Positions 32,626-43,457 of a stretch of DNA of 64,000 nt are shown piece by piece (positions within the stretch are counted from its first letter, which is position 1; every line of letters begins with the position of its first letter). The DNA comes from Aspidapion aeneum (lineage: Eukaryota; Arthropoda; Insecta; Coleoptera; Brentidae). The notes under the pieces were generated by a model, which did not search any database, was not told the origin of the DNA, and saw nothing but the letters and a program-made list of their open reading frames with translations. Both the position numbers and the translations under genes were made by a program. The DNA lies in NCBI GenBank assembly GCA_963576565.1, contig OY755044.1, positions 55,213,783 through 55,277,782 on the forward strand, written 5' to 3'.

Positions 32626-33155
32626 GTGGAATTTTTCACGTCACTGGTGGTCCAGCTGATTTTTGTAAAAATAATTTAGATTTGATATGAACAACTAATA
32701 TTTTTTAAATTTTTTGTAAACTAAGTTTTTTAGTATATTCTTTTAAAATAACAATACTGTCGTTATTTTTTTTAGCCCAATTAATTTTTCTTTTAAAAAA
32801 AATTAAAATTCGAAGAAAATAATGTGTTCGTTTTAGCTTGAAAAGTAATCCGCCAACCTACACCTCTTTGTTTAGTTCCCAAGTCCTCTGTTTATCTTTG
32901 ATACTAAACGATCACATTCAGTTTGACTTGTATTTTAAGTTTTGTGTAATAAAAAATAAAGCGGGCTAAAAGAAATAACGACAATACGTTTAGAAAATTA
33001 TATTTTGTAAGGATGTACTAAAAGTACTTAGTTTTAAAAAAATTCAAAAAATATTAGTTGTTCATATCATATTTGACTTTTGTTTACAAAAATCAGCTGG
33101 ACTTGAAAAATTCGACATATACATAAGATCCGAACACCAACATTCTAGACATCGT
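32536..33155. mobile_element. Foldback element, ~240-bp arms, (AT)n in one arm
   Basis: CTAGAAT..CCGGTGTTGGGATCTTATATA at the left pairs with the inverse of TATACATAAGATCCGAACACCAACATTCTAG at the right. CCAGCTGATTTTTGTAAA and GATATGAACAACTAATATTTT are shared by both arms. The left arm carries a ~65-bp (AT)n expansion where the right has only atatgtatatg. Confidence 0.75.
32560..32625. repeat. (AT)n microsatellite
   Basis: AT dinucleotides within the left arm of the 32536-33155 foldback. Confidence 0.95.
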
Positions 33156-33476
33156 GATGTACTAATTCGATCGCACAAAATAAAACGGCGCAAGACACGA
33201 GAAGAGCTATGTGTTTGCTCTTCTTGGGCAAGACTAAAATCCCGAATGACCCCCAGTTGCGTGCGCAGAAATTATTCCGGTGGGGCCCCCCCGGGCGGTT
33301 AAACGCGGATCAATACATTTTAATCTTGATTTTTGGAGAGAATTTATATTTTAAGGGTCAATATTCACTGGCTCTTGGCTTCAGCCTCCAACCTCCCATC
33401 CCTATGCTACTGACCTCAACGAAACAAAATAAAAATGATGGACAATTCCGAACACATTTTTGTATCTATTTTTTAA

Positions 33477-34247
33477 GGACGGGTCTACATTATGCGTATT
33501 CGGCAGATTCGTATTTCGTCCGCGTATTTTCGGCAACATGGCAACACATTGTTTTAACTTGGATTCATAAATAATGTCGCAATATGGGGGGCAAACTGCT
33601 GTACCACTGATACAAAGTTTAACAAAACTAGTAAAAAACCTTTCTTTATAAAATGTATATTGGAGAACTTGACTATACTTTTATCTCAATTATTTTTACG
33701 GATAATCATTTTCGCGTACTTGGCCTTTTTTACAATAAATGTTTTTGTTATGATTAAATTTTGTTGAAAGTACTGAACCGACGTGACAGTCGACAGACCA
33801 GCACTGGTCTCTCTCACGCGGCTCGAATTGCAGGGCCAGACTTGCTTAAGTCTTTGAACCGCTTAGTACTAAAGTAAAAAATAGTGCCCCTAAAATGATT
33901 AAATGAATGTACAAAAACATTAATATTATGTTACAGTTAAAATACTTTGTTAAAAAAAACCAGTTAACAGTAAGTTAAATATTAATGTTCAAAAATTCAA
34001 TATGTCCTCTTATCATTCAATATTTTATTTAAAAAAAACATTTAACAGTATGTAGTAATAATAGCAATATGATAATATTTCTTTCTTTCTACCCAAATCA
34101 TTCTACATCGTATCGTACCTCCTAAAGCGCGTGGCGCCTACCCCACCCCATTCCACGGCTTGTCCACCGTCGGTTAACACATCAGACTTGGCAAGCCACG
34201 GGCCGTGGAATAGGGTCTTTACTCATATAATGTAGACCCGGCCTGGC
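33477..34247. mobile_element. Candidate TTAA-target element
   Basis: CGGGTCTACATTAT (33480-33493) is exactly inverted at 34227-34240, and TTAA sits just outside at 33473-33476 and 34248-34251, as for piggyBac-type insertions. The ends are offset (3 versus 7 bp from TTAA), so this is tentative. It contains a module A fragment at 33622-33761. Confidence 0.4.
33622..33761 (+). repeat. Module A fragment
   Basis: tattggagaacttg, cttttatctcaatt, cgcgtacttgg and aatgtttttgttatgat match module A at 7226-7470 and 9421-9665. Confidence 0.7.
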
Positions 34248-34251
34248 TTAA

Positions 34252-35142
34252 GGCTAAGTTTTAAACTGGAGTCACCTTAACGATCTCAGGTTGTTTTGTC
34301 ACTTTATTGTGCAAATGTTATACCTGTTCATAGGTGAACGATATAAGCACGTAACTTTCAGATTTAATTTTTTTGAATTTTTCAAGTACCTACTTACCTA
34401 ATCATAAAATGTGCAATTCACTAAAAAATAAAAATAGGTATTGGAACTACAGGAAGATCTATCACTTTGTCAATATGTTTTTAAAATCATGGGTTTAGGG
34501 CTAAAACATTACTTTACACGTATTTGTGTTGTATTGTAAAATACAAACCACTACTTAGGTACTGGATGTAAAAAATTGTAATTGACAAAAAGAGCTGTTT
34601 TGTAAACTATTATTATGTAACTCTAACATTCATTTCATCAAATTTATTAATTAACTTTTTAATTTAAACTTGTTTAAATAGCCAAAAAATATTTGAAATT
34701 TAGCTAAAAAGTTTTGATTCCCAAATACTCGTATTACCTACAGCAAAGGTAATATTTGGGATAATAAGTGTAGTAAATTTTTTAATTTTGAATTTCTATA
34801 AATTGCCTACTTTGACACACTATTTTTGTAAAACTGATCCTTTCTGTGAAAAAGAAGGATCCTATGTTATATCCATTACCCAATCGAAGAAAATATACGT
34901 TTTTTATATACACCCTGTATTTTGCGTAATTTTTGTTATATTAAATACACTTTTAAGGCTGCTATTTAAAACATATTAAAAAAAGAAACAAAGTTAGTAT
35001 TAAATATAACTAACTGTGTATATATCTTATTAGCATTAGTTTATAATAAATTGGTTTTTTATTCCCAAATTGTAATACAATTTTAAACGCTATACCTATA
35101 TCGATATTTTTGATAAATTATTTGAACAAAAAGCCTAAACAA
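34252..35142. other. Presumed intron sequence upstream of the net exon
   Basis: AT-rich, without coding signal. 'tacaccctgta' near 34909 resembles a TACAGGGTG MITE end. It should lie in the intron that ends at 35160. Confidence 0.4.
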
Positions 35143-35160
35143 TTTTTTCTTTTTTTTTCA
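35143..35160 (+). promoter_or_regulatory. 3' splice site before the net coding exon
   Basis: A T-rich tract (ttttttcttttttttt) ending in CAG|AAACC places an acceptor 9 bp before the ATG. The open frame continues upstream through this tract only because it lacks stops. Confidence 0.8.
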
Positions 35161-35169
35161 GAAACCAAA

Positions 35170-36252
35170 ATGTCCAACTTACCACTGTCAGCATCCGAAG
35201 ACACAGGCTTCTGCTCTGGTGAAGACTACATGGAGTCTGAAATTCATTCACCCACAGACAGCTCTGAAGATAGCGTCGAAGTCAAAGTGTCTGTGATCTC
35301 GCTCAACAAGAACAAACGCAAATTTCTGGATGATACCCCAGTTAAAACTAACTTTACGGGACCATTAAAGAAAAGGATGTGTTTAAAGGTTAAAGCAGAA
35401 AATAGTTTGGAGAATTCGACTCCATTTAGACCGTGGAGTCCTTCAAGGACAAAATGTGAACCTGTGTCTCAAAATTTTGTTGTGCCTTTAGTAAAGAGTG
35501 AACCAATTTCACCTCCTTGTCCTTTAGTAAAAAGTGCAAGTTTTTCATACTTCCGACCCCCTTCGCCTGTGAAAATACCTCAGGCTCAGTGTGAACCAGT
35601 AAGTTTGGTTGTCAAAAGAGAAAAGAGTGATGAAATTATATCAAAACCTCAAACTTTTGTGAATCCAAATGATATTCGAGTGCCAATCCACCCTCAAGTA
35701 ACAAAACTGTCTACTGTGGAAACCGAACGTATGATTTTAAAAAGCAGTGAACACTTTCCCGCGTTAAAAGTGCGTACAAATCTAACGGAACCAGCTACGC
35801 ATGTAAACAGTCAGTCAGCGTACGTTAGTAATCAGTTCAAACAAAGTGCACATTCTAGTCATTCGGCTCAAACTACTGCGCATACAAGTCAAGAAGCGCA
35901 GATCGCAAGAAAAGCCGAACAGCGTCGCGAACAACGGAATTACAAGAACATGACGCGTGAAAGACGAATAGAAGCAAATGCCCGCGAAAGGACCCGAGTG
36001 CATACGATATCGGCGGCTTTCGACACTTTAAGGCGAGCTGTGCCTGCGTACTCGCACAATCAGAAATTGTCAAAGCTTTCGGTCCTGCGCATCGCTTGTT
36101 CGTATATTATGACGCTAAGTAGCTTGGTTTCAGAAGATGATGAATCCAGCAGCAGTCAAGAGCTTTCCCTGGCTGAATGTGTGGAAATGGTTTCGAAAAC
36201 CATTCAGAGAGAAGGGAAATTGAGAAAGAAAAAGGAAGATCAAGATGATTAG
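35170..36252 (+). CDS. net: bHLH transcription factor net (ATOH8 orthologue)
   Basis: 360-residue nuclear DNA-binding protein. The bHLH at about residues 265-320 starts RRIEANARERTRVHTISAAF and continues through LRRAVPAYSHNQKLSKLSVL to ACSYIMTLSSLV; this basic region and loop are those I know from Drosophila net and vertebrate ATOH8. As a family these proteins dimerise and bind E-boxes (CANNTG); net restrains wing-vein formation in Drosophila. The N-terminus is acidic and Ser-rich (SASEDTGFCSGEDYMES). The middle has repeated Cys/Ser-Glu-Pro motifs (KCEPVS, VKSEPIS, QCEPVS), and VKSE fits the sumoylation consensus. The tail AECVEMVSKTIQREGKLRKK is also net/ATOH8-like. The start is the ATG just after the splice acceptor; the upstream extension is intron. 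One uninterrupted coding exon with TAG at 36250. It is the only confident host gene in the window. Confidence 0.93.
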   Translation: MSNLPLSASEDTGFCSGEDYMESEIHSPTDSSEDSVEVKVSVISLNKNKRKFLDDTPVKTNFTGPLKKRMCLKVKAENSLENSTPFRPWSPSRTKCEPVSQNFVVPLVKSEPISPPCPLVKSASFSYFRPPSPVKIPQAQCEPVSLVVKREKSDEIISKPQTFVNPNDIRVPIHPQVTKLSTVETERMILKSSEHFPALKVRTNLTEPATHVNSQSAYVSNQFKQSAHSSHSAQTTAHTSQEAQIARKAEQRREQRNYKNMTRERRIEANARERTRVHTISAAFDTLRRAVPAYSHNQKLSKLSVLRIACSYIMTLSSLVSEDDESSSSQELSLAECVEMVSKTIQREGKLRKKKEDQDD

Positions 36253-36560
36253 ATATTTAAAGATATTAAAGATAAGTAATACAAAGACAATAATTGTAAC
36301 AAAGTGCCAAAAAAGACAACGAAAAAATTGCCTTTAAAGAATGTTCCTAGACTAACACACAACTTGTTTAAAACAAATGCTAATTTTTAGTGATTTCTTT
36401 TGTGTTATTATAGTAATAATTTTATTTATTTAAATATTTTCTAAAAAATTAGATACTTCATCCAGAAAACATTTCTGTTAAAACTTTGTTTAAAGTTGCT
36501 TTAGATATTTTAAATTTGTCAAACGGAAAGAGAAATAAAGATTCATCTGTGTATGAATTC
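36253..36560 (+). other. net: 3' UTR of net
   Basis: AT-rich, with ATTTA-type elements (ttatttatttaaatatttt near 36421) and a polyadenylation signal AATAAA at 36533-36538. A second AATAAA-rich region lies at about 36898-36918. Confidence 0.6.
36533..36538 (+). terminator. net: Polyadenylation signal for net
   Basis: AATAAA about 280 bp after the stop codon, followed by a T/G-containing stretch (tcatctgtgtatg). Confidence 0.55.
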
Positions 36561-37944
36561 TTGAATGGGTGACAAGGAGTATTGTTTTAAAATTGCGTGA
36601 AAGTCAAACTGTCATCTCTATTGTTCCTGCCATGGGGCGATGCTCATTCTCATTCTCACTGATTTAAATAATTTATACACTGGTATTTATGTATCAATTA
36701 ATTTTATTTAAGCAATTGAAGCAGAAGAAAAATATTTCTCAACAAATTGGCAAAAAAGCATATGTCAACAATTTATGCTTATGTAAAGTCCAAAATAATT
36801 TCGTGGCAGCAACAAGAATATATCTTACCTTTCAAAATTACTTGATAACTGATAACTGCCATCCAAGATGTCTATACCAAGGTCTGTATAAGTTTGAAAT
36901 AAAATAAAACAAAATAAAGCAATTAACTAGCTATAGAACAGAATATTTATGTATATGCAAAAAAATTTAAACAAAATAAAATAGAAGTTGGCCAACTTTG
37001 CTTTGGATTTTTTTTTGTCTTAAAAATGTAATTCCGTTTGTTAAAAAAATACAACCTAAAAAAAGAAAAAATCAAGACAAATTATAGAAAACGAAATCAA
37101 ATTCGAATGTCAATTTACTATTTTTGTAATTTAATATTTGATTTGATAAACCAGGATTTAATAAATTTACTATTTTTGTTTTATTTTATTTCGGTCATGG
37201 CACTTGACGTTCATAAGCTTAAAGTAGACCTAAAAAAATTGCCTTTTGTTTTCTCATTTCTTTTGCCTAACTAAAATTTCTGAAATCAAGTCTAATTCAA
37301 GTGTGCCACAAATTTACAATTTTTGCAAAAAACGCTTGTTTGTTTAATTATTATTTGTCTGTAAATACGATATTTGTAGGTACATGGGTGTGTATAAGTA
37401 TTTATTTATCAATGTAAAAGTTTTTATTTGTAAATTATTGTAAATATTTTTAGTTTGTAAGCATTTATGTTTCTGACTGCCTTTGAAGACTATTTATTTG
37501 GTTATTTCTAAAAATGAAAAAATATACATTTTGAAAAAATGATTTTGGATTTTTTTATATATAATTAAGTCAAGCGGGACTAAGTTCACTAGAAAGTGAA
37601 CACATTAAAGCGTCGGAAAATTAATTCCATACTTAGTGGAAAAAATTTAAACTCAATGATCATACTTTTATGTAGCATGCCTCCATAGTAGCGTCCATAA
37701 TTTTTTTGTATACGTCAGCCTTCTATGAGGCACTTGTTTATCCGCGCGCTGCTGTCTGACAGCCGGCTATCTGACAATTACTCTCCAAAATGTGTCTATT
37801 TGCGAGAAATTCCTTAAGAATAGCTCTCGAGTATTAAGTTTCCCCTAAAAATTCAAGCATCCTTAGCAACGCGTAAAATTGCTGATTTAAGCTGTCTCAA
37901 GAAAGAACGATCGTCCTGTAATTTAAGTAAACGAATCTTTCAAA
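36561..37944. other. Spacer downstream of net
   Basis: AT-rich, with several more AATAAA sites; no further gene. Frames at 36689-36907 and 37038-37274 are unrecognised. Confidence 0.4.
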
Positions 37945-38080
37945 AGCGGCCTATATACCAGCCAACCTTCAGGGGCAATTTAGCGTCCCTGCATGTGTTA
38001 AGAGATATCGTCGTTAGCTGATATTACTTAATACAGGAACGCCAAATTGCCCCTGTAAGTTGGCTGGTGTGTACGCCGCT
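37945..38080. mobile_element. 136-bp MITE with ~50-bp TIRs
   Basis: AGCGGC(C/G)TA(T/C)A(T/C)ACCAGCC, then CAGGGGCAATTT(A/G)GCG, is present at both ends in inverted orientation. No TSD identified. Confidence 0.75.
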
Positions 38081-38132
38081 AAACATTCACCTACCAAGTC
38101 TTGATTAAACCATACTCGGTGCTGCATTAAGG

Positions 38133-38318
38133 CATGGGCGCACCCTCGGGGCCCCCCCCCCCAAGGCTTAGATTTTTTACATATTTTCCACATATGTCAT
38201 GAAAAAATACAAAAAATAGCTTAAAATTCGACATCATGAGGCTTTGCTCCCCCCAGAGGCCTCGCCCCCCCCCCCCCCCCCAAAGGCCCCCCAAGACATA
38301 TTCCTGGGTGCGCCACTG
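38133..38318 (+). mobile_element. hAT-type MITE, copy 3
   Basis: CATGGGCGCACCC on the left and CAGTGGCGCACCC inverted on the right. ATTAAGG flanks both sides (38126-38132 and 38319-38325), a 7-bp exact match compatible with an 8-bp hAT duplication with one change. C-runs lie inside both ends. Interior matches copies 1 and 2. Confidence 0.75.
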
Positions 38319-38559
38319 ATTAAGGTGCCTTTCCACCAAGCGTGCAAAACGATTTCTCTAAAAACTAAATTCAAAAGGTTTGGAAGCGCTCGCAAATGTT
38401 TACGGTACATTAATAAAGGCATTCGATGTTTGTACGAGCTTGGTGAAAACACCAAAATTTGTAACAATGGCATACAAAAAGAAATATATTTAAATAAATA
38501 AGAGAATGTTGGTAAAAGTAAATTTTTGTCGTTACGGTATGCCGGCCTTCAAAATTTAC

Positions 38560-38725
38560 CCAGCTTGGATTTTGACGAGGGGAACCAGAAGGGTCTGTGT
38601 CCCCCTTAAACTAGAAAATGCCTGAGAAAACTGCAATTTTTTACAAAATTTACCAGAAGCCTTGGATTTTTACGAGGGGAGCCAGAAGGGTCCGTGTCCA
38701 CCTTAAACTAAAAACTGCCTAAGAT
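38560..38725 (+). repeat. Tandem duplication, ~95-bp period
   Basis: 'cttggattttgacgagggga(a/g)ccagaagggt' with 'gtgtcc(c/a)ccttaaacta(g/a)aaa' occurs twice (about 38564 and 38656). Confidence 0.75.
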
Positions 38726-38809
38726 AACTTTTTTTACTCTTCACATAAAAATAATCTTATTTGACCAGTGCTCAATTTCAGTGCTCTGTTTAATTAGGAT
38801 GCGTGATAG

Positions 38810-38965
38810 TATTTTTCACTATCTACATATCTATTTCTTTCGATCCATCTTTGGACATAGACCTCCCCCAATATCTTCCACTCTTCTCTGTCCGTCGCTC
38901 ATCTCATTTGGGATCTTTCCCTACTTTTATTTTTCCAAGGTCTCCAATACATTTGTTTCATCGAT
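38810..38965 (-). pseudogene. RTE-type LINE tail fragment
   Basis: On the - strand the sequence encodes a tail reading ATDREEWKILGEVYVQRW, preceded after small gaps by RPWKN and SQMR. This resembles the C-terminus of RTE-clade LINE polyproteins (family pattern recalled, not searched). The + strand frame 38781-39248 is its shadow. Only this end piece survives. Confidence 0.5.
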
Positions 38966-40230
38966 CGTCTTTTTGTCTGATATTATGATCGGCAAATTTC
39001 CGTTTAAATTTTACTACCTCTCCTCTGACATCCCTTACTTTTGTTTTATTTCTTATCCATTTATTCCTTTTTCTATCTGTTACAAAGAAATTCAAGGAAC
39101 CCTAGAAGACGCATCCCCATTATTTAATACGCAAATTCATTCATCATGCATGAAATCTCAGAAAATTTCGCCGAATCCTCGCAGGCAACACTGTAAGAGG
39201 TATAAAAGAGAAATCGATGAAAAACCATGGGCGTGCAGATTTTGTTGAAAATAAAATAAATATATTATAGACATTTTCCTATAAAATTTTTGCACCCAAA
39301 ATTATAAAATTTAAATAAGTGTAAAATATTACCGGTACAGCTTTGACAGCCATTCTATTTTTACAGAATTAATTTTTTTATCGATTTATAATATTAGAAA
39401 TCAATAACTTATTTACAGCTGGTAATATCCGTAGTTTTGATTTTTATTATTTTTCCCTAAAGATAAGAAATCTACTTTATATTATTTTTTTCTGGATATA
39501 GAAAAGTGTTACTTTAATCCCTAAAATTTAAAACACAGGTAAAAGTGTTTCTTTTTATTTCAAATTGTCAAAGGTGTTTTTTTAGCTTTTTACTCTTTCA
39601 CCTTGGTAATACATTGCTCTTAGTAAATTTTTTACAGTAAGTAGATTTGTTCTGTTAAAAAAAGTCAAAAACTCCGAATTATATACTCAGACCTTGAGAT
39701 ATTTATCAAAATTTTTGCATCAGGATTTAAAGAGTCTATTTGATCCCCTAGTGTACAGGGTGCATTTTCGACACTTTTGGGTGTTTTCGGTTTCTATGTT
39801 TATAATATTGATATGCGATGTTTACCATCATTATTCTCTTCAAATTAAAGCACACTAAGGTGTAGTCGTTTTTTCTTCAATCTTCTCTAGAAGTTCCCCC
39901 CACCCAAATGATAAAAATGGGACAGCCTATATTTATAATATAGATTTTTTGTTATATTTTATCAGCAAAACTCTTGCCTCGAAATAAAAAGCACTCATTG
40001 GTTTATTTTACCAAAATCCATTCATTAGTTTATTAAACTCTAGCAATTAGTTTTTTTAGAAAATATTTGGTATGAGTCTGTGTTTTTTTACATTTGCAAA
40101 TGTTAATAAATATGACTTATTCAGTTTTATCAACAAAATACTTTTGATTTCCATAAAAAAATCTATTTAATTTTTATTTACCAAATAAAATAAAAATGAA
40201 AAAATATTATTTATAATTAAGTGATTATTA
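38966..40230. other. Spacer, nothing recognised
   Basis: AT-rich; 'tacagggtgcatttt' near 39756 may be a lone MITE end. Confidence 0.35.
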
Positions 40231-40232
40231 TA

Positions 40233-40896
40233 CAGGGTGTCCCATAACTTAGGCGCCGTAGTGCAGCAGGTGATAGAGGAGGTTATTTCAAAGAAAAAGT
40301 TTATATAACATGGGGTCAACATTCATCTGTTTTTAAGATATAGGATTTTTAAAGAGGAGTGGGTGAAAACCGGATATACAAAAAAAATCTGTGACAGCCA
40401 GCTGAATACTCAGCTAATTGTGATTAAAAAATGTGGTACTCCTTTTTTGATAATATTACAAGTGGAGGAGGTACGGGCTGTCAAAATAACCTCGAAAATG
40501 TATAAAAAATAATATTTTTTTTAAAATTAATTTTTGCTTTCTCTTTTAAAAAATATCAATAATATTTTATTATTATGTCTCGCTAGAGACTTGTTTTTAT
40601 TAACAAAAAATATTTAAAAAACATTGCATTTAATATGGCATTCATAAAAGTTCATACCAAAAAATAGTATTTTCTAAAAAAATTGACTGACTAACTTTTT
40701 TCAAATTAATTTTTTAAAATTAATTTTAATTTACTGCTTTTGTTCTAATACAAGACTACCCAATTTCATATTTTTACTGCGTTTTTTTTAAAGTTATTAT
40801 CACAAAAGTTAAAAAAATTGCCAACAACAAGTTTTTGATCAGACATGACCTCCTCTATCACTTGTTGGCCTATGGCCCCTAAGTTATGGGACACCC
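40233..40896. mobile_element. TA-target MITE with CAGGGTGTCCCATAACTTAG ends
   Basis: CAGGGTGTCCCATAACTTAG at the left is repeated inverted at 40878-40896 (CTAAGTTATGGGACACCC). A second inner pair (ATAGAGGAGGT, 40272; ACCTCCTCTAT, 40849) also inverts. TA flanks at 40231-40232 and 40897-40898. 664 bp, non-coding. Confidence 0.75.
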
Positions 40897-40899
40897 TAT

Positions 40900-41938
40900 A
40901 TATACAAACATTATTAAATTTGGCAAATATAAGAATTAAGAACAATATTTTAATCCATTTGACTCAAGGCTCTCTTTTAATTAATCACCAGGGACTATGC
41001 AGTAAGTAAGTGAAAAGGAAGTTAAAACTCTTTTTTTTCTGTGTAAAAGTAGGTACTACCTTTTTTCTTCTTACAGTTATATTTGTTAATTCTAACTACT
41101 TTTTTACATCATTATATGATGATCGAACATCATAAACAACCAGTGATAATATATTATGTATACTTTATAATAAAAAGAGATAGTTGAATATTTAACTACC
41201 AACCACTAGTAGTAAGTAGTTTTCTTAATTTGAACTAGTCTTTAACACCTGACCTTGGGCAAGGCATTTCGTACAAGATAGTGCCTACTAGGTGCTAGAC
41301 GAACATACTGAGGATCAACGTGGTCAGAACAAAGAATGCCCATTTTGACAGAATTTTCTCCTTATTAAGGCCAATAATCTCCCTCCAAAGCTCTCTCTTG
41401 TTTGGATCAGTGGGGAATCTAGTAAACTCATAAATTTGAATATTTTTAAAATGTTTAATAACTGTACAGTAGCATGACATAACATAACATTACAGAGTGA
41501 AAATGGTTGTTTACATAAGAAATATATTTTTTTATATATTATTGCCAGAATAAATTCAAAAACTTTTCCAAAAAAACCCAAACACTAGAGGTGGGAAAAT
41601 AAGGGAATTTGCAACAATAAATAATGTTTCTTAAAACTTCGTTGTAAAATAAATCACTAATATTTTGTAAAAAAAGTTATAAACCACACCACTGTCTTAC
41701 CAAATCGTAAACAATATGACGGTTTCTGGAAGAGATTCAAACTTACCGGTGAAATGATAAATCCGGCCACTTCTCTTCACTTTTGTCACACTTCTTAGGC
41801 ATTTTTAAAGTTATTTAATAAAAAAAATCTTAATTTTGTGATCAATATTGCAAAAAAAACAACGAAAACGCCCGTTTATTCGGATAACCTCTCAAAGGCA
41901 ACAATAAATGATGCAAGGGTGACGTTTGGTCTACATGG
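40900..41938. other. Spacer, nothing recognised
   Basis: The frames at 41295-41581 (- strand) are unrecognised and partly low-complexity. Confidence 0.35.
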
Positions 41939-41939
41939 T

Positions 41940-42745
41940 TGCCGCTATTAATTTTTTTTCTGAAAAATAGCGAACAAAAATCAGTTTTTTGCATTTTACG
42001 CGTCGTAGGGCAAAATTTAATGTATGAGAAATATTACCCATAGAATTCCCTACAATCGGTCTCCATAGTCTATAGGTCTACAACCAACCAAAAATTTGAA
42101 AAAATTATGTTTTTTGCAATTTATGCAAAAACGGTAAGTCATAAAAAAAACTTTATTGACATAAAATGATCAAGACACAATTCTCTACAATGCGACAATG
42201 ACAATTTACAGCTCTACAACCATATGTGTTGAAGGCAGAGGGTGCCGAAAATGCCCATTATATACTTTTTTTCGTTTTACGCAAAAACCATAAGTCATAG
42301 AGCTGTGACTCACATAGGTGAATTGTAGAGAATGGCGTCCTGGAGATTTCTTGTCTATAATGTGTTTTTCTAGGACCTACCGTTTTTACATAAAATAAAA
42401 TAATAATTTTTGCAAATTTGGCGCCCTATATGTTCTACACGTAGTTGTAAACCTGTGGCCCAAAAGGAAAGAATGTAGAAAATTGTGTCCTTTAACATTT
42501 TATGTTTATAAAGTTTCTTTCTACGACTAAAAAAAACACAATTTTTGACAACTTAGCTGCCATCTACCTTCTAAACATGTCGTTGTAGACCTATAGACTA
42601 TGGAGATTGATTGTGAAGACTCGTATGGGTAATATTTCTCTTAAATAAAATTCATCTCTACGACTTACCGTTTTTGTGTAAAATGCAAAAAACTGATTTT
42701 TGTCAATTTTGGTGCTCTCTATCTTCTATACATGTAAGTCTAGAG
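41940..42745. mobile_element. Inverted-repeat element, ~130-bp outer arms
   Basis: 41966-42095 (aatcagttttttgcatttta, gggcaaaattta, aatattacccata, tctccatagtctataggtct) is inverted at 42583-42712. The interior repeats 'gcaaaaac(g/c)gtaagtcata', 'ctctacaa' and 'tgtagac' motifs in both orientations, suggesting a multi-layered hairpin. Non-coding. Confidence 0.6.
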
Positions 42746-43102
42746 CTATAACCTTTGAGAAAAATTGTAAAGGAATTTTTGAAGTGTAAACTTCTTTAGG
42801 CGCGTTTAGTAGTTTTTGTGGGTACTGAATTGAACTGAGCCGTCAGACTCGGCTATGTAACGCTCATTCGGGTGAAGTCGGCTCGAGTCGACTAACTGTG
42901 AGAGGAACATTCAGCGAGCAATATGATGATGCAGATGAAGGCCAGTATTATTAATTTCGCCTTGTTAAAGTTTAGACTTCTGCCATGTGGTCTTAAGCAC
43001 ACACAATTTTTTTTGTCAACAAAGGTTTTCTCTGCGACGTTCCATTTTCAAATCAAAACACTTTTTGAGTTTTCCAGAGTTGCCCAGGAGAGGATTGTAG
43101 AC

Positions 43103-43110
<8 letters not shown>

Positions 43111-43155
<45 letters not shown>
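43111..43155. repeat. (AT)n microsatellite
   Basis: AT dinucleotides. Confidence 0.95.
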
Positions 43156-43158
<3 letters not shown>

Positions 43159-43269
43159 AAAAGGTTTTTTTAACTTTTGTGATCAAAACATTTAACTTAA
43201 ATTTATTTGGACTAAAAGCAAGAGTTATTTTTATACCGAAAACATTTGTAGTGAGAACAATAATTAATA

Positions 43270-43455
43270 CAGTCGAACCTTTATAACTCGAACTTAAAGG
43301 GACCACCAAAACAGTTCGAGTTATGGAGAGTTCGAGTTATAGAAATTCGAATTAAAGAGGTTGAAATACATATAAAAATGTGCAGGGACCATTTAAAAGG
43401 TTCGAGTTATAGAGAGGTTCGAGTTATAGAGGTTCGAATTAGAGAGGTTCGACTG
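43270..43455. mobile_element. CAGTCGAACC MITE, copy 3
   Basis: 186 bp, same family as 29565-29749. TA flanks at 43268-43269 and 43456-43457. Internal GTTCGAGTTATAGAG subrepeats conserved. Confidence 0.85.
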
Positions 43456-43457
43456 TA

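Noticed and set aside
33209..33574. 121-codon frame near a GC-rich patch
   Set aside because: Crosses the proposed TTAA element end at 33477 and resembles no protein; coincidental.
35110..35169. 20-residue N-terminal extension of net
   Set aside because: It starts with TTG and runs through a polypyrimidine tract ending in CAG, so it is intron, not coding.
38255..38285. C-run as a possible sequencing error or functional G-quadruplex
   Set aside because: The same C-runs occur in other members of this hAT-type MITE family, so they are element sequence; exact length may still be unreliable.
38781..39248. 155-codon + strand frame
   Set aside because: Low-complexity, Phe/Ser-rich, and antisense to an RTE LINE tail visible on the - strand.
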